This document shows, piece after piece, positions 34,730 to 44,544 of a stretch of DNA of 64,000 nt. Within the stretch, counting starts at the first letter, position 1, and each line of letters begins with the position of its first letter. The notes beneath the pieces are model-generated. The model made no database searches, was not told the origin of the DNA, and worked only from the letters and a program-made list of their open reading frames with translations. A program made the translations under genes and the position numbers. Source of the DNA: Diphasiastrum complanatum (lineage: Eukaryota; Streptophyta; Lycopodiopsida; Lycopodiales; Lycopodiaceae); NCBI GenBank assembly GCA_029204225.1, contig MU831567.1:1-64000 (forward strand). The letters are read 5' to 3'.

Positions 34730-36109
34730 CCACTTCTACTTCCATGCAACCCCCCACTCTGATCTCTGTTGTTGCTACCTCTCTTCCTGTTCCATCCACA
34801 TCTACTTCTATGTCCATCCCTATTTCCATTGTTGATATGATTCCTATTTCTGTTCCGTTTTCCACTACTCCGTCCATTACCATTCCATCCTCCATCACTC
34901 CTGCCGCCACCATTACTTCCATTTCGTTCAATCCTTTTGATTCTCAATTTTCTCCAAACACTCTGGCGTGGATGCAAGTCATCAATTTTTCACTCCCACG
35001 CCAGACCCTTTCTGCTCCATCTTCGCCTTCTTCCATACTCCACACCACCCTTTAGTTCCCCTATGTTCCTCCCGCCCTCTCGTTCAGACAAACCGTCCTC
35101 ACCCATGTTTACACAGTTGCTTCTCAGACACCACCTGCTTCGCCACCAAAGGTTGCCGTGGGCAACCAACCGTTGCCTGATGACACATTTATTCAACCAG
35201 TTTTCATACCATCACCAGATTGAACTGATCCTACTACCCCAGATGGCATCAGGTCCAATGAGAACCTGATCGAAGATAATGACGACGGTATTCCACAAGT
35301 CGTCGAGGTCGATACAACACAAGCCCCTGTCAGTGCCAGTGTACCAGCTGCTCCCACAGACCTAACGACGATGTACTTGACTCTGGGAAAATACATCTTG
35401 GATGCGGTAGCGGCCAAAGCCATTCTGGAAAGCAGGGTACTACACCTGGTGACGAGTAACACATAGCTGCAGCAGACCTCACCAAGCTACAGCATCATTG
35501 GTTCTGATGCAACAACATGAACAAGAAGGGCACCAGGAGATTGCCAAGCTGTAGCAAAAGTAGGAGGGCCTCAACAAATATATCCAAAGCCTCTCCAAAG
35601 CGCTGACAGAGGCCTCCACAAAGGTGCGAGAGCTTCAATTTGAAGCATCCCAACGGCTTGCTCCCATCTAGACGCAACTAAACCTTTTGGAAGCAGAGAA
35701 TACGCGCCTGGGGACGGAGGTCAAAGCCCTACAAGATGAAAAGCTCGTCTAGTTAGCTCAACCTACACCAGACTCAAGGTTGATTTCTCAATCAAAAATG
35801 AATCTTCTTCGGTGTTAGGTGCAGGTATATAGCCAAACCTTAAATAGCTACCAGACAGAGTTCAATAAATATCGGACAAGCGCAACCCACGAGCTCGCCC
35901 AGGCCAAGCAAGCCCTCAAGGCATGTCAAAAATTCATGGACACGAAGGCCCAGCCCACCCCTGTGGTAATTCCATCGCCACCGATTTTTGACGCTGCACA
36001 GGCCAATACCAGCCAAGACCAAAGCCAACAAGCAACAGGGGGATTTAACCAAGATCAAGGGTATGAAGGCCAAGATCAAGGACAAACAGATACGGCTGTT
36101 GAGACGTGA
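34730..36109 (+). pseudogene. Plus-strand Ser/Thr/Pro-rich and coiled-coil ORF remnant
   Basis: From about 34730 to 35055 one frame is Ser/Thr/Pro/Ile-rich. Further right, frames give QVVEVDTTQAPVSASVPAAP and a long heptad-like region with in-frame stops: LSKALTEASTKVRELQFEAS, LNLLEAENTRLGTEVKALQD, then (35819-36109) YRTSATHELAQAKQALKACQ and a Gln/Asp/Gly-rich tail. The composition is of a real, now broken, coiled-coil protein. Its position before the 3' LTR at 37001 suggests it belongs to that Gypsy element. Function unknown. Confidence 0.4.
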
Positions 36110-36954
36110 GACCAAGGGCAAGGCGCAAATACCAACCAAAGCCAAGCCACATCATCCAGAGGTTCGCGCACAATATCTGCCAGCCGAGCCTTCCGAAGAC
36201 CCAAGTCCGTGGAGGAAAAAATCAACGAATTCCTATCAAAGGATCCCCACGAGTCATCAACAGGCGGCTGACAGATATCGTTTTCAGCTCAGACCATAAA
36301 GGCAAAGAACTACAAGCATTACCTGCCCTCCAACCACAACCAGAGTGGCATCAGCAGTTGTTCGAAAGAAACTCTGTGGCCATTAGGGCCTACGTGACGA
36401 GTCCACAACAATTACGGGTGAACGTGCACTTCTTGCCATATACACAAAGATCCAAATGGGCGGAATGCGGCACCCCTCTGGACAAGATCACACTTCAGAA
36501 TTTTAACTGGCCGATCATATAGTCAGAATATGGGTGGACTATGGATGTAGATGCCAGAGGGGCTCTCACCGCATTCGCAATCCATTATATCAATTGTCCT
36601 GATCCAACAATCTGCGTGGCAGCCACTTACCCTCGGGACTTAGAACATCTAATGGGGATCAAGACTAAATGGGACAATTTTCTCCCATCCATATTCTTTG
36701 ACGTTAATAAGGTGCTACCTTTAGACAAAGTCGAAGATCAGCTGCCAATCGCTTGTGTGTATTACCAAGCTGCGCTTCTGGGCGATCCATGGACACGCAA
36801 ATTCCAAACATGGGTCGACCAAGATTGGCTGCGAGGATTCCACAAGTCCCATTACACGCCCAAGGACTTGAAGAAACTGGACTGCCTCAACTTCATGGAG
36901 GACATCACCACCTACCTGATTCAACAAAGGTGGGCAATAAAAACGCTATACTAA
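36106..36954 (+). pseudogene. Unidentified ORF next to the Gypsy 3' LTR
   Basis: One frame of 283 codons broken by a single TAG at 36520-36522. The second half (36541-36954) is globular-looking: GALTAFAIHYINCPDPTICV, WDNFLPSIFFDVNKVLPLDK, IACVYYQAALLGDPWTRKFQ, TWVDQDWLRGFHKSHYTPKD and LNFMEDITTYLIQQRW. It ends 46 bp before the LTR. No known Gag, Pol or envelope-like signature is visible and no membrane segment is present. It could be an accessory ORF of the element or a captured host fragment. Confidence 0.45.
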
Positions 36955-37000
36955 ACCGGCAGAGTGTTGAGGGACCGACACTACTTCAGGTCGTGGGTCC

Positions 37001-37516
37001 TATTGGGGGTATCCCCAACAAAGTGTAGATATATAGAATCATCCAATAAAATGTGTTGCGAGGGCATGGCATCCTACGTGTATAAGCCCATGGCCCAATG
37101 AGCACGCAAGTGAAGTTGTAAATAAAATAATAGACTTGGGCCTTTTGTAATTAAAATAAAACTTGAGGCCCAAAGTCAATTCTAAACTTAGAGTTTACTT
37201 TTTAGAGTTGGGTCCAATTCTGGACTCACATGAATCTTGTGATTTCCAATGTACTTTTTGTGGACCCTTGGATCAAGTTGGGTCCAAGATGAATGGATAG
37301 GATCAATGTGAATATTAGCCAAAAGGATTGAGGGGCAAGGGTCTTTCCCATTTTATAAAAAGGCACCATTTGTACACTATTTTCATGCTTAATAGAGAGG
37401 AGGAGACTCTACCATTTTGAGAGCTCAAGCATCCTCATTTGCTAATCAATCTTGCTGATGCTATTGTTGTGATAGCTTGTTATTTTCATTTTCCATGCTT
37501 TTTGGTTATGCTAGTT
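37001..37516 (+). repeat. Gypsy 3' LTR, truncated
   Basis: TATTGGGGGTATCCCCAACA onward matches the LTR at 27976 nearly base for base, up to GGTTATGCTAGTTA (37516 versus about 28491). There the match stops and about 300 bp of the LTR is missing. It includes the CATTTTATAAAAAGGC TATA-like region at about 37350. Confidence 0.88.
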
Positions 37517-37517
37517 A

Positions 37518-38314
37518 GTGCCACCTGGTTACGAAGCAGATGCGGATGGAAGGAATGAGAGAAAGATCCTAAGACAAGTTGACACGACCACACGTGAATC
37601 ACCAACACCACAAAAGACAGAGTGGGTAAAATTTATCCAACCAGAGATAGCGGAAGAAGTCAAAAAATTGACAACAGATGCAATTCAGCAGATTTTACCA
37701 AGCCTCATTAAACAAATGCTGCCACAAGTTCTGGTGGATAAATTACAAAGGGGCCTCACGTCATCCAAGCAACTTGAAGACAAACTGACTACCAGTCATT
37801 GCAACGATCCATATGTACCACCTTCAAGAGAGCAGTCCATTGAGAAAAGGTGGGAGATTGTCCTCTGATTTCAACGCCAATCATAAGCAAGATCCAACCA
37901 AAGTTGAAATGTTCCACTCAACATCTGGCCACCACAAAGTTACATCAGGACATCACATTGCTTAGACGACCAAATCCAGGGAATCCAAGCCCAAAACGGC
38001 CAATTGTACAACAAGAACCAGAACCTACAATGACAAAGCCTTGTTCTAAATCTATGATATTGACTGCTGAGGAAAGTCGTCAGGTTGATGCATACTTTGA
38101 ATACCTGGACAGACAAGAGAATCAAACAAGCACGTCATATCCACATTATGATTTGGGGGAGTCCATGACATTGGGACCAGTTGCGCCGATCTATGAGGAT
38201 CCATTATATCAGCAAGATTTATCTTGGGATCCTCCGATGGCATACCTCGACTACCCAATTGTCAATGAACAAGGTTATTTGGAATGGCCACCAAACCCTT
38301 ATGGGTATTATTGA
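37518..38314 (+). pseudogene. Gypsy-associated ORF, gag-like, two frames
   Basis: The first frame (to 37868) has IAEEVKKLTTDAIQQILPSL and IKQMLPQVLVDKLQ, an amphipathic helical region. After a frame change, 37850-38314 has AEESRQVDAYFEYLDRQ and an acidic, Tyr/Pro-rich C-terminus ending PPNPYGYY. No zinc knuckle or protease site is seen. It begins exactly where the truncated LTR ends, so it may continue an element interrupted at 27976. Confidence 0.35.
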
Positions 38315-38439
38315 AAATCTGGCAAGTCCAAGTTCTTGCTGGTCGCCATCATCCAATAAAGCCTTAGATTTTACGTAAGCAAATTTTATCCATGTTTTTT
38401 CTGAAGCACCCATGTCTCAACAATAAAAGAACCAACAAC

Positions 38440-38870
38440 AACGCTCCTTTACAATAATTGCAACCATCGCATTCCCCTCATCCATCGTAGCAACCGCCAT
38501 CGACCGCTGACATCGCAATCAACCACCTCAACCGCAACCGCAACTGCCCGCCACAACCGCAACCACCGCTGCAACCGCACTCGCCCGCTACAACCGTAAT
38601 CGACCGCTGACACTGCCACTGACCACACCAGTCCACATCCCTTTGTCCTCAATCGCATTAGACCACAATCTACCATAGCCACCGCAACCACAATCAACCA
38701 TAGCTGAATGTAACCGAACGCAACTAACCGCAACCATTCGTCAACCGCATCAGATCGCAATCACCCACAGTGATCCGTAGCTACCCGTATCCCACCGTAA
38801 CCGTAAACCACACCAGACCGTAGACCGTAAATTGTAGGACCGCCAAAAAAAAAAAATTCTCCAAAAACAC
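38440..38870 (+). repeat. Degenerate ACCGCAACC-rich repeat leader
   Basis: Low-complexity DNA made of ACCGCAACCGCAAC-like and CGACCGCTGACA-like words, placed directly before the gag frame at 38879. Composition resembles the middle part of the array at 26.7-27.0 kb. Confidence 0.65.
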
Positions 38871-38878
38871 CAAAAAAC

Positions 38879-40256
38879 TTGAAAAATCCAAAAACAATAA
38901 AAAACGCATACCCGTACTCAATGGACCAACAAAAAGACCCTGAAATTCCAGACGATTATCCATACGAGGTCAAGTCCCCTATAGCTGAACAAATCAGACA
39001 CCATAGGTTCTGTCGAATGCGAGTCAAACTCCAAGAGCCATCCACAAACCCGTTCGATGGACAAGAATCTGATAGAGTCGAGTCTTCACGTGCACGAGCC
39101 CATTTTTATGGTGTTGAGCCCTCACAGGTCAGAACCAACACTAATGGACTTTCTGCTACCCACGGAGCTCATTTTGAAAGATGTACACCCAAGCTAGATC
39201 TACCAAAGTTTGACAATAGTTCGGACCCTCAAAGATTTTTGCAAATCTTTGAGAATGCATGTGATGTGTATGGCGAAACATCTCCCGATGCTATGGTCCA
39301 ATTGTTTTCGATGACCATGATCGCTAAAGCATGTGATTGGTTTTTGTACCTGGATCGTGAAGATAAGGCAGACTGGCCAATCTTGAAAGAGTCCTTTATC
39401 AAGCGTTTTTAGTCCTTTTGTCAAATTGAGTAACATCAAGATGGCAAAGGATGAGCGCGTACGAGACTATATCAAGCGTTTCAAACGCCTCAAAAGTCAA
39501 GTACAAGAACAGCTCTCCAAACAGATGCTTATCATCTAGTTTTTAGTCGGCCTTCCAAGATGGATTAGACGCAAGCTTAAATCCAATGATGAATATATGA
39601 GCCTAAAGCTAGCTATGTCTGATGCCATCAAGGAAGAGGGACGAAGGATCAGATGTTGACGAATCCAGAGAAAGACGAGCACCACGTGCTCCTATCCATG
39701 AGTCGAAGCCAATCGAGGACACCTGAGATCAGCTTTGGAAATCCCAGTTGGAGTTGTTTAATAAGCAACATCAACTACAGATGGAGAAACTCACCAATGA
39801 GTTTCAAGCCACCCTGAAGTCTATCCAAAGCAATATGCCTGGTCAGTCAAACCCTGCACATGTACCTTGTAGACGAAAACCAACATGGTGCCCACACTGC
39901 CGGGCTACGCATCTTGCTGATGCTTGTCCTTCATATCAGCATATCCAAGCACATATAATCCAACGATATGAAGAATAGCCATCACAATCTAGAAATGCCA
40001 TCACTTATCATGAATATCCACCTAAAAGTCCAGACTCATTAGCCATACAAGATGGCTATGCTGTTATACAAGGGCCATTGCACACCAGATGTTTCATCTG
40101 TGGTGAAACTGGCTAGTTCATGGTTGATTGTCCAGTCAAGACCAAGTACCATGCTGAGTATCCTGACTGTATCAGAAAACACAGTTTCAAAGACTGTCCG
40201 AAACAATCAACTAAGATCCTACCTACCCGTCACATCATTTATGAATCACAATAGGA
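38879..40256 (+). pseudogene. Gypsy gag, capsid to zinc knuckles
   Basis: 38879-39412 has KLDLPKFDNSSDPQRFLQIF, ENACDVYGETSPDAMVQLFS and WPILKESFIKRF. The capsid continues in another frame (KDERVRDYIKRFKRLKSQVQ, FLVGLPRWIRRKLKS). 39748-39978 has QMEKLTNEFQATLKS and the knuckle CPHCRATHLADAC. Near 40090 a further knuckle (CFICGETG, stop, FMVDC) and near 40165 YPDCIRKHSFKDC follow. Several frameshifts and stops show it is inactive. The family is the same as the fragment at 23.8 kb. Confidence 0.82.
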
Positions 40257-40272
40257 TCCTCACGACAACCAC

Positions 40273-41200
40273 ATGAGCACCATAGCACCCAACCGCTTAA
40301 CCTGTTGCTCACTTGAGAAGCACACAATACACCAGCTCAATAATAAAAAAAGACAATATGAAATGAGTCCTTGTCGAAAGAAAGTGAAACCGATATTCCG
40401 TCATCTGCTACAATGTCCAACCAAGAGCAACCTCCACAGGGAATTGACAGTTTTTCTCTCTTTCTACAACCTCAAATCTATTTGTCTTTCACATGTTGAT
40501 AAGATTTCCAATGTGCCAATCCACAATATTTCTCGGATTCGAAAATGCAGACAGAGATTCGGTTTTGAATCTCTTGTTCACAGAGGTCCTCAGGACATAG
40601 TACCTCAATAATACCTGCATCTCAAGCTATATCTTACAACATTTTCTATCAATGATGGTAGATTTTAGCGTCACCCACCCTGCCTTGTTTTGACAAGGGC
40701 ATGTCAGAGTAAGTCACATTACTCTACAAAACGGTTGAAATATTGCAACTATCAAGGTACATTATCAATGATGATGAATGCAAGTTTTGTTTGACAAGTG
40801 TTATATAGTTCTCACTCTCTATAATGTTTGTTTATTTTCTTGTTTCTCTTCACCTATTTTGTGTGATTGATTTTTGCTTGAGGATAGCTATTGCACGAGA
40901 GTCTTCTGTAGAGCATCTCTAGAACACATTTTCATTCATCTATCCATCTTCAGATTCCCTTGTATAGCAGTTTAGGATTTTTGAGACATATGAGAAATCC
41001 ATGTCAAATTAGAGTTGATTCCTGCATCTCATTGCCATATTATTTTTTGAGTCAACTACAGCAAGATCAAAACAAATTTAGTTAAAATTTGTTCAATCTT
41101 TAGTCTACTCGCATGTTCAACGAGTTTCAACTATGTGTTCCACACGCCGATCCAATCCTGAGCATGAACAGTTACCAGCAACAACATCCCCACCAACAGA
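40273..41200 (+). other. Degraded sequence after gag; no recognisable pol
   Basis: An open frame at 40273-40611 has no protease, RT or other known motif. The rest is AT-rich. If the upstream gag belonged to a complete element, its pol has been lost or replaced. Confidence 0.4.
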
Positions 41201-41221
41201 TTTTTTTTTTGGGGGGGAGAG
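41201..41221 (+). promoter_or_regulatory. Possible polypurine tract (T-run then G-run)
   Basis: Ten T followed by seven G and AGAG, then TGTGGATCTGC. A T-run followed by a G-rich purine run and TG is the usual layout of the plus-strand primer before a Gypsy 3' LTR. No matching 5' LTR was found, so this is tentative. Confidence 0.4.
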
Positions 41222-43400
41222 TGTGGATCTGCTTGGATCCACTAGAGCAGTTACGCTGCCTACAACAACATCAGCAAGATCGACAGCCAAGGTCACAAGT
41301 CAAATATGAAAAGACAAGGCTAAAGAAGTCAGATGGGTAATCTGATGAGACTCAATCAGAAGAAGTATTCTAGTCATGACGAAGATCCTTCAGAAAAGGG
41401 AAACACAAGCATTGGAAAATCAGTCTCCTTCTTCGACCAACCTCTTGCCATACTTCTGCGCCCATTCTCATGTCTATCGTCCACACCATCTACCGTTGTC
41501 ACCACCACCCTTCCTTCCATCTATTTGTTTATCATCAGTGTATTGTTCTTTTGAGAAATTCCCAGTTTTTTATAGTCTTACCAAAGCAACTGGTAGATCA
41601 TTGCAAGTGTCTTGCGGAGACCAACTACCACCTATATTGGTTGTTCAGCCGAAAAAGACCTACAAAAGCAAGCAAAGTAGCTAGAAGAAATAAAGAGAAA
41701 GATCCAAGAAGTTGAGGAGGAAAGGACAAAACTTAAGCAACAGAGGAATCAGGTCAATCTTGATCAAAAGAAACTCTCTGGAGTAATGATAGTTGAATCC
41801 TCTCTTATGAAGCCCAAAGAGATCCAAAAGTAACGGATCAAAAGAAAGAGCTGCAGAAAATGAAAAATGAAGACAACCATGAATCTGCAAATAAAGCAAG
41901 CTCCTCACCCAGCAAGTGGTGGTCAAAGCTCGACATTGCAAGGGTCCAAGACTGCAACTATAGAACTATCAACTCCTTCATCCTTTCACCAAGCCTTCAT
42001 CATGTTTTCTTACCGTTATCAAACCGTCCATCCAAAATTGTTCCTACCACCAATTTTTGATAAATCCGTCCTCTTGAGACTAATAATCAAAGTTTGTGCA
42101 ACTTGTAGATCAAAGGTTTTCCTTGAGACTGGAACTTCAATTGAGAAAAGAACCACGGAAACACCCAGAGGCAAATGGAGGATACAGACCTCCCAGAAGA
42201 TAGAATCTACCAAGAAACCAAAGATGAAACCGTCAATGGCAGATACAAGTGACAAAACAAAGAGACACATGGAAAGCACTCGAGCATGTAGGTTGTGAAG
42301 CTGCTGAGAGTCTCCAATTTTGAGAATGTCAACCAATTGCAGACATCCTGGTTAAACTGCGACAATTTGTGAAAAACAATTTTTGTGATAAAGACTGGTG
42401 ACAATAAGCACTTGGTTTTATGTAAGCAAATGAGGATCTACGCTTTTCCAAGTGACAATCAAAAATGCCAATGCAAAACGGAGTGGCATCGTCCAATATG
42501 AGTTGTAGTGGGTCCTGCAATACATTAGGGGTGGGATGATGTTGGCTTATTCTGACGAATTCCCAAGATACTTGGACAGAGCAACTCAAGAGCACCTCTC
42601 ACCTTAGACCGAGGAGGTCTCTGAGAAGACGAGACCAACGAAGACTGAGAGCCGAAAAATACTAGCTAGGAAAGACATGCAAGAACTGTGTAAGCCTCAT
42701 GGTGAATCCCGGAAGATGGAATGACCATGTAGGAGCTAGTATTTCTAAGCAAATGTATTAAATGCAGGTAGACCTCTCTTAAAGAAAGTAGAGTGAGCCA
42801 CCTTTTGATGGTGATCTCTAGTGGAGAGCATTATTCCACTTGTAATTTGTGAAATGTGGAAATTCCACTAGGATGCCACCTAAGGAGCTCTCTTGCTTAT
42901 TTAAGGGACTCCCTCTTTGTGAAGAGGAGCTTTTTGTGAATTGTGTCAACTCCATGCTGAAATGAGAAGAGACTTCACGAGTTTGGTGCATTCATTGAGC
43001 TCCTTGATCATGCTTGTTTCTTGAGTGATGCATTTATGATCTTGCCCTTCCCTCCTTTTGTGTGTGATTGTGGACTGTAGAGTGGATTACATTTGTTGCT
43101 TTCGTAGATTGGATTAGTTTCTTTTCTTGTTTGTGGAATAATGTAGGAACCAGCATTTAGGTAAACTAAATAGGCTAGATCTGTGGTGTAGTTCTTGCAT
43201 ATCTCTTTACAATGCAATTCTTGATGTTCTTGGGATGTCCAAGAATCAAAAGACTGGTTGGTTTCTTGATTTTTGGATTCGAACATGTTATAGATTAGTT
43301 CTTGTTTCTTGTTTTGTCAATTTATGCAAGTGTAGCTCAATTTAGTAATGCTTAGGATCTGATTCAGTTCATTTTTAGGAGTAGATGGCTGTAGAATCTG
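41222..43400 (+). other. Mixed LTR-like and broken-ORF sequence
   Basis: 41376-41940 has short frames including a charged helical stretch (IQEVEEERTKLKQQRNQVNL) without a recognised domain. Further right, CTTATTTAAGGGACTCCC near 42896 looks like a TATA box followed by a transcript start, as in an LTR. No boundaries could be set. Confidence 0.35.
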
Positions 43401-43401
43401 T

Positions 43402-43691
43402 TGAATGTTCATTTGGGCTAGATTCTGATCTGTGAATGAGCATTCTTGGCTTGCTTCTATGTATCAATGTAAGCGCGTTCAAGAGAGTTTGACCTTGAGT
43501 AGTCCTCTGACAGGCAAGACAAAAATATACTACAATGTAAATCAATCCGTTCTGTCTGGTTTGGCATTGTAATATCAAGAGCACACATAACGAATGCCAT
43601 GAAGCCTGGTAACTGGCAGAAACAGTTCTGAGTAAGTAAAGAAACACTTAAGAAAACCAACAGATCCTCTGGATCAGAGGATTTGTCAGCA
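43402..43691 (+). repeat. 290-bp LTR-like repeat, copy 2
   Basis: TGAATGTTCATTTGGGCTAG to TTTGTCAGCA. Same length and orientation as 25615-25904. No good polypurine tract precedes it. Confidence 0.7.
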
Positions 43692-43995
43692 TAATGTTCA
43701 TTTTTTAATTCATTTTTTACACCCTTTTCGGTTGAATTGCCTGCATGTTTAATAATCAATACTTCTTAGGAGAGTTTAGGTCTGAATTCTCGCAAATCTA
43801 CCTCACTTCTATCACTATTGTACGGGTTTCAGGTAACAGTGTGCATGACCAGTGATAATCACATCCCAAAACAGTAATTACCTTACGGTTTAAAACTAGC
43901 ATCACTTATTGTTGCAATCGATTGCAAGGAATTAATCACTCTTCAAAAAAACAAAGGACCACTCGCATAAGCTATCAGGTAGCCTATTATCCATA

Positions 43996-44530
43996 TTGTG
44001 GAGTCCCAAAACTAAGCAAAGTGTTTTATCGGACATGAAACCTAGTAGGTGCACTACAGACACTCACTTGGTCTCATCGGCTCGTCCTTTTCTAGAGGGG
44101 CTAAATTTCGACACACAACTTTTCTCAGGTGTTCACTATGATTGCTTGGTGCGTGTGGCTTATTCTACATTTGATGACGAGCTCCAGACATTCAGGATCC
44201 CTAGACGCATAGATGAGGATCCAATTCCTATATAATCACATATCCAAAACCACTTGGGGTTCTTGAATGAAGGAGAGCCTATGCATAGTAAAGGGCAAAA
44301 TTTTGATAGGAATTACTTGACGTAGATCTGTACAAAAGACGGTGACACCTCCATCTACAACAATGACAGTTACGTCGTCAAACTCATTTCAAATCCAGGA
44401 CTTAGGGCAATGGAGGACCCACTTGAATTACTCATTGAAGTACAATCGTCAAGATTTGACGAGATTCTGAGCGGCACTTTATTCGCCCTATCATTTGGCT
44501 TGGAGGAACCTGTTACACGCCACTTATAGT
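43996..44530 (+). pseudogene. Unidentified plus-strand ORF remnant
   Basis: Two open stretches in one reading direction: LNFDTQLFSGVHYDCLVRVA, YSTFDDELQTFRIPRRIDED, then NDSYVVKLISNPGLRAMEDP, LELLIEVQSSRFDEILSGTL and FALSFGLEEPVTRHL. Two stops interrupt it. Composition is protein-like, but I recognise no family. It is cut off by the Copia element at about 44545. Confidence 0.35.
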
Positions 44531-44544
44531 GTGATGTCCTCAAA

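Noticed and set aside
34542-34977. Minus-strand Gly/Asn/Met-rich frames
   Set aside because: Low-complexity complement of a Ser/Thr/Pro-rich stretch; no Gag motif.
38449-38760. 103-residue minus-strand Val/Arg/Trp-rich frame
   Set aside because: Product of the degenerate ACCGCAACC repeat.
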